Shown here: piece by piece, positions 21,415-33,233 of the stretch
Position numbering within the stretch: the first letter of the stretch is position 1
How the letters are laid out: each line of letters begins with the position of its first letter
DNA from: Buxus sempervirens
Lineage: Eukaryota > Streptophyta > Magnoliopsida > Buxales > Buxaceae
Length of the DNA stretch: 64,000 nt
Direction of reading: 5' to 3'
Assembly: GCA_947561395.2 (NCBI GenBank)
Contig: OX387184.1
Coordinates: 22,593,687-22,657,686 of the forward strand
Program-made: the position numbers and the translations under genes
Notes under the pieces: generated by a model
The model's input: the letters and a program-made list of their open reading frames with translations, nothing else
What the model was told of the DNA's origin: nothing
The model's database searches: none

Positions 21415-24400
21415 ACTGGCGACTAGTGGATTTGAGCCATGATTTGAGTGTTTGTTCATGCTTTTTTCTTTTTATTGATTGCTTGCTGTTTTGTTTGTTT
21501 ATAATGAGCATGCTTGATGTGTTTAGATCTGGTCTTAGAGGATTAGAAAGCCATGAAGACAAAGCATGTGATGTATATATTTGGTTGTGTTTAGAACCAT
21601 GATAGGAGGCTTGTCATTGGCAAATCATGCTTAATTACTTTGATTTCATGTTAACATGTCTTGATTTGGATTTTAGTACCATGTGTTGATCATGAATGTG
21701 ATGAGCATGAGATCTGGAGATTTTATTAATGTTTTAAATGTTCCAAGCATGTTCTTCATGATTGATGGCCTTTTTGTTTAAGCATGATAACATGTTTGTA
21801 TGATATTTTGTGTAAACATATGATGATCATGAGCATGCTCAGGTACTTTACATTGCTTTGTTTTACTTGTGTATATGCTTCAAACGTGACTTCTATATCA
21901 TGCCTTGGTATGTGAATATGTATATGCATGGCTACGAAAAAAAGAGTGGCAAGGGATAGGGACGTTGTGAATGTGACCTATTATTTACAAATGCACTTAA
22001 GCACATTTTAAACCTCTTTGCACAACCACCTATTACCTATAGGAAGTTGAACCCGAATGTGTGTAGCTTAGTGCAACGAGATCGTTACTTCGGAAAGCAA
22101 AAGTGAAAACATTCACCTTAGAGCTTTGAGCTAATGATGTGATGACATTGTGGATCTTTTGATTCTGATCATACACTAGGCTTGAGACCTAAGTTTCCAC
22201 TAAGCCAAAACCCAAAACCCTACGCTTGAAGGTGGAGATACACTTTTTTTGGTTAAAGTAAACCAATTACGATGGGGAAATGGATTTGTAATTGAGGGAA
22301 GGCCGTTGTGCACGATTTACAGGGCCAAGGTATGATATGGATACCATATTGAAGCTAAACACAAGGTAACAAGGTAATTTCAGTTTTATTTTTTTTAGAA
22401 TTGCCTTCATACTTTGTAAATCAAACTCATGGTGTCCACATGTTTGGGATTTTATTTTCCCCAAAGAAATGGTGTACCCTAGGATTGGTGTAGCCTATAG
22501 GAAGAGTTTTAACTCTTCTTAGAAGTCATTCTACCCAAATCTATATAGGAGGCAACCCAAGGCCCAAAATTCATGCATATGGTGTCCAATTTTAAAGGGA
22601 GCACATGCTCTCTTTTTGGTATCAATGTTACTAATCCTCTTTTTGCAGGAAAATTGAAGGAAAATACATCAAAGTGGTGCTTGTACAGAAGGCATCATTT
22701 GTATTTAGTGTAGGAATTTTGTTTTTTCTTTTGAAAGCCCAAGAAGGCAAATTTGTAATTCTATTTCAGCCCTCGAAGGCAAATTTGTAATTTATTTATT
22801 TCTTTCATATGTTTATTCTCATTCAAGACATGGAGAATCATGTGTACATGTTTATTATATACTTCTTTGTTAATTCCATAAGGTTCATAGACATTCATGC
22901 ATTTTTTGCAATAATAAGTATCAAAGTCCAATTTGGGACAGTTTAGAAACCTCTCAATGGTGAACAATGTGTTTGGATGAGTAATCAAAGTAATAAAATC
23001 GATTGGAAAGCAAAAAGTTGAAATCTATCCGTAATCCACACTCAGTATGCGGATTTCACATGCCCGTAGTCATTATGCGGACAAAACCTGTCCACAAATT
23101 ATATGCGGGCAAAACTTATCTGCACTAAGTATTCGGATTTAAGGCTTAAAACATGTTCCAGCCAATTTTAACTAACAGGTTTGGTTCCTCTTAATCTGTA
23201 AATGATATAAACAGATAATAAGAACTTCAATAAGGATAAATGGCATTCAAATCCTTCTAAACTCATCCAAATCAAAGGGTTAAGCTCATGTTAGGTAATT
23301 TTCACCTAATTTGAACATTTAGCTTAACTTAAGGGTGCAAGTGATAAAATAAAAATCTGTTTAAATCAGAAACCAACTCACACACCTCAATTTTAGGGAT
23401 TGAACAGTGAAATCACACCAAGGTTTCAAAATATGTTCTAAACCTAACTCTTGAAGTGTAATTCAATTTGAGAATGTTGAAAAAGGAATTCAAATCATTC
23501 CATCTCCAAAGTTTGATAAGAACATTTCCATTCAAGAATCTTTCTTTAAGAAGAAGTTTGTAAACATAAAAGTATTTAAAACTTTTAAAAGACTTCTTTT
23601 AAGGAATAATTTGGTTATCAAACCATAGGTCTTTTGGGAACCTTGAAATCCCAAATCTCTAAGAATCCCAAATGGGTCACTTGGAAACCATGGAATTCCA
23701 AGCAAATAAAAACTCAAAAAAATAAAAATAAAAAGAAAGAAGAAAGATTTAAAATCAACTTCTTTAAAGCAACTTGAGTTCCTTTTTCAACTCAAAAGTT
23801 TTAAAGAAGGTTCAAAAATATCATAGGCCTCTGAAAGCCTTTGAATTTTAGATTTTCCTCAAAATTTCCGTAGGCCTCTGAAAGCCTTTGAATTTCAGAC
23901 TTCATAGGCCCTTGGAAGCCTGAGTAATTCCATTGAACTCTTCATAGGCACCTAAAAGCCATTGAATTTCAGAAGTTCAATTCATGGGACAACTGAAGGC
24001 CTTGAAACTTTATATTTCATGGGGCACCAGTAGCCTTTGAATTCCAAATTCTCATAAGCCTTACGGAAGCTTGAGTAATTCCCTAATCTCATAGGCCTTC
24101 TAAAGCCTTAATTTAGAAACCCATAGGACTATTGGAAGCCTGAAATTCCAGATTTTTCAATCTCCATAGGCATAAGGAAGCCTGCTAATTCCTTAACTCA
24201 TAGGACCACTGGAAGCCTGAAATTCCAGATTTTTCAAAACTTCATAGGCCCTTGGAAGCCTGCGTAAATCCAAGAAATCTTCATTGGCCTCTGAAAGCCT
24301 GCATAATTTCAGAAGGTTCTTGGAAACCTTGATTCCAAATTCATAGGCTCCTAAAATCCTGCATAATTTTAGGGGGCATTTGGAAGCCTTAATTCCAAGT

Positions 24401-24734
24401 CTTCATAGGCCTCTAGAAGCGTAAGTAATTCTAGAAACCTTTGCTTGGGCCGTCTAAAAGCCTCTAAATTTTAGACAAATCATTTTGGGCTGTCTAAAAG
24501 CCTCTGAATTTTAGACACTTTCATAAACCTCTAGAAGCTTGCGTGATTCTAGAACCCATTCATAGGACCTCTGAAAGCCTGAAATTTCAGAAATTACTTT
24601 TTAGGCCGTCAAAAAGCCTCTAGAAGCTTGCGTGATTTTAGAACCCACTCATAGGACCTCTGAAGGCCTGAAATTTCAAATTTTATCTCTTGGGCTGTCT
24701 ATAATTCTCTGAATTATAGACACTTACTCTTGGG
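21415..24734 (+). other. Element C internal region, non-coding
   Basis: It begins ACTGGCGACTAGTGGATTTGAGCC, in the place and style of a Tat-lineage primer site (TGGCGACT...), and ends at the 3' LTR. It contains no reading frame above about 75 codons and no retroelement domain. Contents in order: AT-rich leader (21.4-23.0 kb), a block of TGCGGAC/GTCCGCA words (23030-23145), AT-rich sequence, and an irregular tandem repeat (23820-24720). Confidence 0.6.
23820..24720. repeat. Irregular tandem repeat (CATAGGCCTCTGAAAGCCT)
   Basis: About twenty degenerate units of 35-50 bases, each with a CATAGGCC...AAGCCT...AATTTCAG core, run up to the 3' LTR of element C. Later units change to GGGCTGTCTAAAAGCCTC. 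The core is quasi-palindromic (AGGCCT/AAGCCT). It has no coding potential. Confidence 0.8.
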
Positions 24735-26885
24735 TGTAAACACCCCAAAATTGCACGATTATAAATCTTGAAGGAAAGAAATATTTTATTGGAATTTTCA
24801 ATTCTTAGCATTGGGTTTGAGATCCTTAACCCATTTGAATCCAAAACCACAAAGGAAAAGGCCCAAATTCAATCTTTTGTGCAAAGTCAAACTTTTCCGG
24901 TTGAATTTTGTTGACTTTTGACCCCAAAAAATGAAATATTTTTTAAGGCAAGATTTCAAGATAATTTTTCCCGGTAATCAGGTTTTTAGCAATGTTATTG
25001 CATAAATGAATTTTTTGAGCCTTTAAATCTTGACAAATACCTTAGTATTAACATTTTGAATCTTTTTACCAAACCTGAAAAACCAGAATTTAGCCTTGAA
25101 CTGAAAAGTTGATTTTTTATTCACTTGGAATTTGGGTGTGGAACTATTTTTAATGGATTCAAATAGGGAGGTGTTTGCTTATGTACATGTAATATCTTAA
25201 GTAAATGGAGATTAAAAAATACGAGGACATTTACTTAAATGATATTACATGTAAATAAGTATTGCCTGTGCAGGTAGGGGTCAAGGCTGTAAAAAGGTGT
25301 ACTGCCCGCACTTATATTGCGGTTTTGTTCTGTCCACATATTGTTTGCAAACGGAGCTTGCCCGAATTATAAGTGCGGTTTGGTCTTGTCTGCATATATA
25401 ATGCAGACTGAACATTACCGCATTGTATATGCAGACACGTTCGTTTTGCGCAGTTTCGCAAAGGCTCGGGATCTAAGCCTTATTTACCCTTTTTACCTCT
25501 CTCTGGGAGACTTGATCTGCCTTATTTGCCCTCCGAATCCTTTGGATTCACTCCAACTCATGCCTTAAAATTGAGTTGGAAGAATCTAGAAGGAAACTTT
25601 GGCCTACCCTTGTGACCTCCTATACCCTTGAATTTGCCTATAAATAAAGGGTCTCTCCTCGAGCAAATGGCTGAAAATTGAAGCTTGAAGAGCTCCTGGA
25701 GAATAAGGGAACCCTGCTTCAAGCAACCAAGGTATGTTTCTGCTCTCCTTTTTTTTTAATCATTGGATAGTCTCTTCTTCTATGTTTGTGTAGTGTAGAG
25801 ACCTGCGTGTGTTTGTAGCCCCAAACCTCTCTCTAAGTACCTTAAGCACCCTCTCTAGCCGTAAAACTTGAAGAGAGAGCTATGGGAAACGAGAACAAGA
25901 ATGGATCCTTAGGTTAGAACCCCTTTTGGTGATGATTCTTTTGGATGTCTTTTGATATTCTGTGTGTGGTTGTATTTTATGATCTTGTTTCAAATCTAGA
26001 GGAACCATACGGATCTATGCTATTCATAGCATTAGATCCCCATTTTCCTCCTAAAATGCTGATTTCTCACATCATTACACATCCCCACTGGATTTCTAGT
26101 TGAAATAGGCATAGATCTTAGATTTACCATGTTCAATATGGTAGATCTGAGATCAGGAGCCTTAAAATAATATCTTAGGGTTTTATGAAATGGTTTCAAA
26201 TGGCTTCAATCTTTTAGAGAGAACCTTATGGTCTAATCTCTATTATTTTGATGTTTTTTATCAACTTGGGTGGATTTGGCTTCCTCTCTCCGCTTAATGA
26301 GAGATCTAAGCCAAATCTATACCCTAAATGATCATGGGTTTGTTCTTCAACATATTTCGAGTGATCTCAATTCATATTGCATGGTCACTCTCTGTTTTTA
26401 TGGTTTTATAACAGTAGCTTTCAGCAAATATATTTTCTTTGGTTTTTGTCAGATTTGAGTGGAATTTCTACTGCATTTCCTACTTCATGAAAACCTTCCA
26501 ATGGCTTTGGTGTTAGTCGGCTCAGGTTTGGATAGGAAGACTTTTGATCGGTTGAGTTTTCAAATCTTTAAAAATGTAACCTTAAGTTGATTTTCCAAGT
26601 TTGGCTTTAAACTTATTTTTTGTTGAGTTTATTTTGATTTTTCATGAATCCCTAGAAGTGGTATATCTATATAGAGAGTCCAAAATTAATTGGACCACTC
26701 ACATGGAGAAACCATACATATTTTTGTCTTTTATAAGTACTTTTATTTGAATTTTGCTTGTAAGCAACTATTTAAAGCACGAACGGCATTTGGCAACCAC
26801 CTCGTGTGGATGAGTAGGGGTGTTTAACACCTTCCCCTATTCATAAATTAATCCCCTTACTTAGTCTCTGGATTTAACCATGAAT
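24735..26885 (+). repeat. Element C 3' LTR (incomplete)
   Basis: It starts TGTAAACACCCC and follows LTR C1 through the palindromic block (25300-25445), a TATA box (CCTATAAATA, 25637-25646), a leader and the GAGTAGGGGTG word, which is uninterrupted here. It stops at about 26885, before the end seen in C1, where a second copy of its own upstream sequence is joined on. Confidence 0.68.
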
Positions 26886-26998
26886 CAAGTTTGGCTTTAA
26901 ACTTATTTTTCGTTGAGTTTATTTTGATTTTTCATGAATCCCTAGAAGTGGTATATCTATATAGAGAGTCCAGAATTAATTGGACCACTCATATCCTT
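26886..26998 (+). repeat. Duplicated piece of LTR C at a chimeric junction
   Basis: These 113 bases (AAGTTTGGCTTTAAACTT...GGACCACTCATA) repeat 26605-26700 almost exactly. They are joined directly to the C LTR on the left and to a B LTR at TCCTTGCTGCG on the right, so two family boundaries meet here. Confidence 0.75.
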
Positions 26999-27413
26999 GC
27001 TGCGAAATCCCAAGAGAAACCAAAGTGGGGAGATCCCCCATTCCCTGAACCACTGTGGGCCCACATGACTATTGGAATACCCTGGAGAGAAGCCGAGCTA
27101 AATCCCAAGGCTATTTTGTCCTTTCTTGGTTTTTCGGGCCCAAACTGCATACTCAGAGCGGTTCAGGCGAAACTGCTCACAATTTACGGTTGTGCCTTCG
27201 GTCAGTTCCTAGAAACCCTTAAAAATTCATTTTTGGGACCCAGTTGGACCCAATCCAACCCATTTTGACTTGTCCCATCCCATTGGGCTTTTTTGGACTG
27301 TTCCAAGCCCATTTTGAGACTGTGGGCCCAACGGGCCCTCCAATGGAGCCCATATCAAACCCACATCATCTGGATAAAAATATAAAAATCAAATAAAAGA
27401 AGGGAATCCACAC

Positions 27414-30303
27414 TGTGCGCGCCTGTTTCCGGGTGTCGCACTGGGTAAAAATGGAATATTGGAGTCGCCACCGCCTGATGGGGTGCAGGCAGACACCTGG
27501 GTGCCTAGATTTTTCTATTAAGGCTCGGTCTGCGGCTTGAGATTCTAAGCTAGTTCTCGGTTACGGTCTGGGGAAGTCCGTAGACACCCCAGTCCACCCC
27601 GTCAGATGACGGGTTCCATAGGTTTCCCTGGTTTGAGTCAACTTTGGTCTCTACCCGGTTCCTAATCCAGCATGCATATTTGGTTAAGTCTAGCGGGACC
27701 GCCAATGTGGTGTGGGTCCCTTTACTTGATTTTATCTTTTTAGCTTTAAAATGAAGTGAGTCTAATTGGGTGGGCCCCGTTGGAGGACCCACGGATCCCT
27801 TGGTGGGCCAAGTGTGGTCCACATGTTCTCTTGGCAGGCCTTGGTCTAAGCCTGCGAGGCCCTTTGGGCTCAGGTCAGTTGAATTGATTTTACTTTGGGG
27901 TTCAAATTGAATTTAAGTGATTTTTATGCAAAGGTGGGCCGGTTTGGTTTGTGGGCCCATTGGGTGGCCGCACATGGTAGCCAGGTGATTTATTGGATTT
28001 GTCTTGCTTAAGTTTCCAAAATAGGCCAGGCCTTGGGCTTGGGGCCCTTCTACCTGGGCTCAGGCTTGAAAGCCCAAGACTTCCTGGGTTAGGGTTTTGA
28101 AACCCTAACCTTACTTGGTTTTGTGGGCTTAGTGGGCCCGAGAGGCCCTGCCCTTGGTCTCGGCCATACCATGCAATTCAAACATCGATTCACTAGCTGG
28201 ATCGGGTGGGCCGCATTAGGTTTGGCCCGCCCAGTTTAATCAATTAATTCTTCTTAGATTGTTTATTTGCAGGCTTCGGAGTTTGTTGGGCTTGGTGGGC
28301 CCCGTCGGAAGGCCCACGAGAAATCAAGTTGGACCGGGGGTCCAAGTCCCAAGTTGGGTTTCCGAGTGACCCGGAAACCTAATTGGTTCATTTTTGGTTC
28401 GGTTTGAAAAGGTCACCCACTTTCAGCAAAAATCACAGAAATCAACAAATCAAAGAAATACCCAAAAAATACAGGGGAGATCGGCTCACTTATTTGGGTC
28501 CAAGGGGAGGGACTTGGGGGCCCCTGTGGGCAGATCGAAGCGGAGCCCACGGGGTGAGGTCCCTCCCCGCACCAAGGAATGAGTTGGACGCGCGGCGAAC
28601 AACAGGGTTGGGGGTGTGGGGGGCAAAGCCCCGCACGGTACAGTAAAGGGTATTGCTGGGTTTTCAAAAAAACAAGCAATTTGGCATTTTAGGAGGGTGC
28701 GCTGACCTCAGGCGCTAGGCGCGAGGTCAGCACGAGCTAGGCAGAAGCGAAAATCAACAAAAAAGACACCCGCGCACGCACTCGGCACGCACTAGGTGAG
28801 AGCAACACGCACTCGGCGAGTGCGAAAAGCGCTGAGCGCGAGCCTCGTGCGAGCTCGGCGAGAGCAAAAGCGCTGAGCGTGAGCCTCACGCAAGCTCAGC
28901 GGACACCCTGACGAAACCCAATTCTCTGTTTTTTCTTTGAAACTCAGAGACTGGCTGGATTTCCAGTCTCTGTAACACCTCCCAGGTGTTCTTGGCCTCC
29001 CCAGGAGACCTTCAAACTCGATTCGAAGCTAATCTAGTCTACTCATACATCACGACTCAACTCTCTTCGCAATCGACCAAATCCGAAAACCGACAAAGTA
29101 ACGTGACTAATGGTGAAGGGAAAAGGGGGGTTTACATCGGGGTACATGAGAGGAGATGACCATGGGAACAGGCTCCCACCTTCGAATCAGACAAGCAATA
29201 ACAGCAAATAACTTGGTAACAGAAAACACCCTAGCATGCTTGAAATGGGCTTATTCTCATTTATATTGAACGAAAGTTTCAGGGGACATTACCTTGGGTT
29301 AACGAACCCTGGCAGGATGTGTTGAACCTCCTTGAGCACGAACGACTGCCATGCAGCACCTCTCCGCACCAACGGCGAGTCTTTCTCCTTTGGGTTTGAC
29401 GAGGAAGAAGAAGAAGAGAGCAACCGAGGGTCGACAGGGCTTCAAGTGATGTGGGATGGTTGTTTGTGGAGGCAAAGGGAGGTATACGGAGGGGGGTTTC
29501 GAACCAAGCAGAGTGGTGAAGAAGGGTTATCTGTAGGGAGAGCCAACACCAGAAAAAAGCGGAACCAGCACACCCGAAAAAAGCCGAACCCCTTCGTAAG
29601 AAGGGGGCTGTGGTATTTATAGAGGAGAAATCGGGGTATCCACCGAGCTTGCGCGAGCTGGCGCTGAGCGCTTTTCGCTCGACGCGAGTGACACAATCAT
29701 TGAAAAACAATTAATGCGGTCACGGATTTGTCTCAAAATCTGGAATTTAAGATATACTCCCTGGAGATTTTTGATTTAATCCGATACTCTTGGATTTTTA
29801 CAAATTTAATCCCTAGGATATTTTGAATGTTTTGACATTTATAGATTTGATCCCCGAGATATTTTCCTGTGCAACTCGCCACGTGTGCAGTTTGCTAGTT
29901 TTGCTGCTCGGAAACTTTGACAGCTCATATTTTCCCCATCCGAGCTCCGATCTGAGCAAACTCAGTTGCGTTAGAACCGTATCGGAGCTCTCTATCCAAT
30001 GACATGGGGTTAAGCACTTGGATCGGGGTTTAGCAGAAAGTCAACTTTCAGCTCCCCTCAAGTTTGACCGGCTCATATCTTCTTCATCCGGACCCCGATC
30101 TAAGCAAACTCAGTTGCGTTAGAATCGTGTCGGGATTTCCTAATAATTAGGAAGAAGTATGGCGATCAAATCGTACCTGATCAAAAAGTCAACTTTTGTC
30201 CCCCCGGGGTTTGACTTTTTGTCTCTTAGCACATTTTATGTTTTCTTTTTTCCTTTTTCTTTTTCTTTTTCTTTTTGGTTTGATCAAAATTTGGGTGCTT
30301 ACA
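27414..30303 (-). mobile_element. Solo LTR 'B2' (Tat-like)
   Basis: On the plus strand it starts TGTGCGCGCC and ends GGGTGCTTACA, with CACAC on both sides (27409-27413 and 30304-30308). At 2.89 kb it is longer than B1. The site is uninterrupted in LTR B4 at about 42029. A minus-strand TATA box lies at 29614-29622. GC-rich words (GCTGAGCGC, GCGAGCTCGGCGAG) cluster both upstream of it (29643-29692) and far downstream (28690-28910). Confidence 0.85.
28690..28910. repeat. GC-rich palindromic words (GCGCTGAGCGC) in LTR B2
   Basis: Repeated GCGCTGAGCGC/GAGCTCGGCGAG and GACCTCAGGCGC...GCGCGAGGTC words. The same GCTGAGCGC word is found again at 29660 on the other side of the TATA box of this LTR. 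Confidence 0.75.
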
Positions 30304-30636
30304 CACACCACTTTGGCATTCCCCACCTAAAATTGAAATAAGTGTGTATGCTAGCATAGAAGCACGGTGAGTTTAAAACCAAGTTGACTCAAACCAGGGA
30401 AACCAATGGGACCCGTCACTCGACGAGGCGGATCAGGGTGTCTACGGACTTCCCCGAACTGTAATTGAGCCCTTTCTCAAAATCTCAAGCCGCAAACCAA
30501 AGTAGGTATCCTTAGGGCATCCAGGTGTCTGCCTACACCCCATCGGGCAGTGGCGACTCCCTTTTCCCGTTTTACCACCTTAGGAGGCTCGCACATGCTT
30601 TTTCGTGCTCCCTCGCCGACGTGACGTGCGCACAGC

Positions 30637-30655
30637 TTGGAGACTCCGTTGGGGA
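30637..30655 (+). promoter_or_regulatory. Probable Tat-type primer-binding site
   Basis: TTGGAGACTCCGTTGGGGA begins two bases after the LTR end. Tat and Ogre relatives carry a TGGCGACTCCGTTGGGGAC-like site here; one base differs from that form. Confidence 0.65.
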
Positions 30656-33233
30656 CTGCTCAACCCAGTCAATCCCTGGTTAGGAAAAGAGTCAACTTGC
30701 CTAGTTTAGTGCACAGCACCAAACCACAGGCACACAGCATACACTCATCACACCGTGGATGTTTACTGCTTTTTATATAAACTACGTGGGGTGACGCGCA
30801 CGAGGGAGTCTGCGTGGATGAACCGACTTGAATGGATATGTGATTGGATTATGAATGCTCTTCTTAACCAAGCCCTAGACCTCTCTAGCAGCTATCTTTC
30901 TTCACCGTATAAACAACTTTTGGGATGATATTAGCCTCACGCACCTCTGGCTTGCCGAGGAAAAGTGAAGGTAAAACATCCCCCAGGGTTACTGGATCCC
31001 TATAGCACCACTGGTTTCGTGCCGTGGTACGCGAGGGGTCTTGGACCTAGCACAGACCCTTGTACGCGTTTGTCTCGGGCTGTGTACCCTTTTTCCCACC
31101 CAGTGTTCTGACACACTTTTGTGATGAATGTGATGTGAATGATGAAATAAGAAGATGAATAAAATCAATTTAAAATCTAAGAGTCCATCAGGGGCAGCAA
31201 CCCCCTACCCTCTTTACATCAAATTGAGTGGACCCTAGACTCTGGGCTATCTCAACCCTAAATTAGGAAGCCAACCTAACATTGATCAGGGGAACTAACC
31301 CAAATCCATGCATTGAGTCCTGTGAGCTATGGGCCACGACCCATTTGAGTCTGCAAGAAGCACACTAAGTCCGGATCAGTCCTCAAGTAGACGAAAGCTG
31401 GCCAGATCAGAAAAAGCAGATGAAAGCAGGTCGGATCAGAGCAGGGGCACAAAACCCTAGATCTAGGAATTTGGCTTACCCACCTTGAAGCAAATTTGTA
31501 TCCTTCTTTTTGGCTCCCAACAGCTTTAAGGATGAACCCTTTTGTAGATTTCTGTGAATATCATGTAATTTTCGCCCTCGATAGCAAGTTGTAATTTCTT
31601 TTTGGTCTGGCACCTGAGGTCAAAGGCAAACGAAAGAATAGATGAAAGAGAAGCTGACTTTGACTCGGATGTGCTTCCATACACACGTATGTCTAGGAGT
31701 CGTGCCCCACGAGGCACCAACCTTCTTAGGGCTATGCACACACCCTTTTGATATACTTTTCACATTCATTCTTGGATTCAGATTTTTTGAATGGTAATAT
31801 CATTGAATCTCGGCTTTGATTTTGTGTACGCATTTTCATGCATCAAGTGCACACACTTCAAGATCATCTGTATAAGCGTGTTTCATCAAATCATTTCTCA
31901 AAGGAAAAAGAGAAAGAGAACAAATGTTTTAATCCCCAAGATCAAAACTGCATCCGAATGTGCATCAAGTTTGCATCGGGGCTCAGAATGGCTCCAATTT
32001 CCTGGGCCTTAATCACCATTAGCCTAATTAGAAAAATTGTGAGATCAGTCAGCTATGACCCAGCCTCAAAACAATCAATCAAGAAAATCAAGGATAAGTC
32101 TGGTTCTCGCTGATGGCCATCTTAAATCAAAAGAGAGATCAAGTATATCAATTCCCAATCTTTAAATTTAGTAGAACCATTTTGTGTTTCTACTCCATGA
32201 AACCATTTTGTATTTCCCAAAATTTAGTGGGAGCCATTTCGTGTCCCTGCTGTTCCATGAAACCATTTTGTGTTTCCCAAAATCTTAGTCGAATCCATTT
32301 AGCGCTTCTGCTACTACATGAGATCATTTCGTATTTCCCAAAAATCTTAGTAGAAGCCATTTCGTGTTTCTGCTGCTTTAGGAAATCATTTTGTGTTTCC
32401 CAGAACCAAGTCAAAAATGAAATCAACTTTCGTAGTTTCCGAAACCAAATCAAAAGTAAATCAACTTTTGCAGTTTCCAGAAATCAACTCCTGTAATTTC
32501 ATGGAAATCAACTCTTGTAGTTTCCAAACCAGGGACTTTCCCCTCGCCTCTGAATGCCAAAATCTTAGTAGGAACCATTTCATGTTTCTGTTGCTCTGAA
32601 ACCATTTCATGTTTTCCAAATCTGGAACCATTTCACGTTCCCAAATCTGAAACCATTTTGTGTTTCCCAAATCTAGAACCATTTCGTGTTCCCAAATCTG
32701 GAACCATTTCGTGTTCTCAAATCTGAAACCATTTTTGTGTTTCCCAAATCTGGAACGATTTCGTGTTTCCCAAATCTAAAACCATTTCGTGTTTCCCAAA
32801 TATGGAACCATTTTGTGCTTCTGTTGTTCCAGGAAATCATTTCGTGTTTCCAAAATCTTAGTCGAAGCCATTTAGCGCTTCTCCGACTCCATGAAACCAT
32901 TTTGAGTTTCCCAAAAAGCCATTTTGTGCTTCTGCTACCCTAGAAACCATTTTGTGTTTCCCAAAATCTTAGTAAGAGCCATTTCATGCTTCTGCTACCC
33001 TGGAAATCAGTTTGAGTTTCCCAAGCCATTTTGTGCTAACCTGGAAATCATTTCGCGTTTCCCAAACCTTAAAAGCCATTTTGTGCTTCTGCTGATCTGG
33101 AAACCATTTCGCATTTCCCAAAATCTTAGTCAAAGCCATCTTTACTCCAGGGAACCATTTCGCATTCCCCAAAACCTAGTCAACTGGGACTCAATTCTCA
33201 AATTTTCTAGAAATCAAAACCTTCAGAAGTCAA
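30656..33233 (+). other. Leader of the gag-only element, repeat-rich and non-coding
   Basis: 2.6 kb between primer site and solo LTR B5. The left 1.5 kb is unique non-coding sequence. From about 32160 to 33180 it becomes a tandem repeat. Overlapping frames open on both strands here come from the repeat and do not resemble any protein. Confidence 0.6.
32160..33180. repeat. Degenerate tandem repeat (ACCATTTCGTGTTTCCC)
   Basis: More than twenty copies of the word ACCATTTCGTGTTTCCCAAA, each with a variable insert (TCTGGA, TCTTAGTAGAAG, TCTGCTGCTCC). Spacing is about 28 bases in the densest part (32620-32810) and up to 100 elsewhere. One more copy lies at 39870-39900, near the far end of the internal region. 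Confidence 0.85.

Larger units (their letters stand above)
16122..26885 (+). mobile_element. Non-autonomous LTR element 'C' (LARD-like, Tat-type ends)
   Basis: The two LTR copies (16122-21414 with a nested solo LTR; 24735-26885) share long stretches in the same order: ACACCCCAAAATTG start, the CCGCAC/GTGCGG block, TATA box, GAGTAGGGGTG near the end. Between them lie 3.3 kb without coding capacity. A primer-site-like TGGCGACT follows the first LTR, as in Tat-lineage Ty3/Gypsy elements. Lack of gag and pol with long LTRs fits a large retrotransposon derivative (LARD) dependent on a relative. The right LTR is incomplete and the outer target duplication is not visible. Confidence 0.68.
26999..30634 (+). 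repeat. 5' LTR 'B3' (partial), split by solo LTR B2
   Basis: 26999-27413 and 30304-30634 together match the 3' LTR B4 at 41618-42364 closely, including GGGAATCCACACCACTTTGG across the B2 insertion point and the terminal GACGTGCGCACA. The U3 part is absent. Confidence 0.75.
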
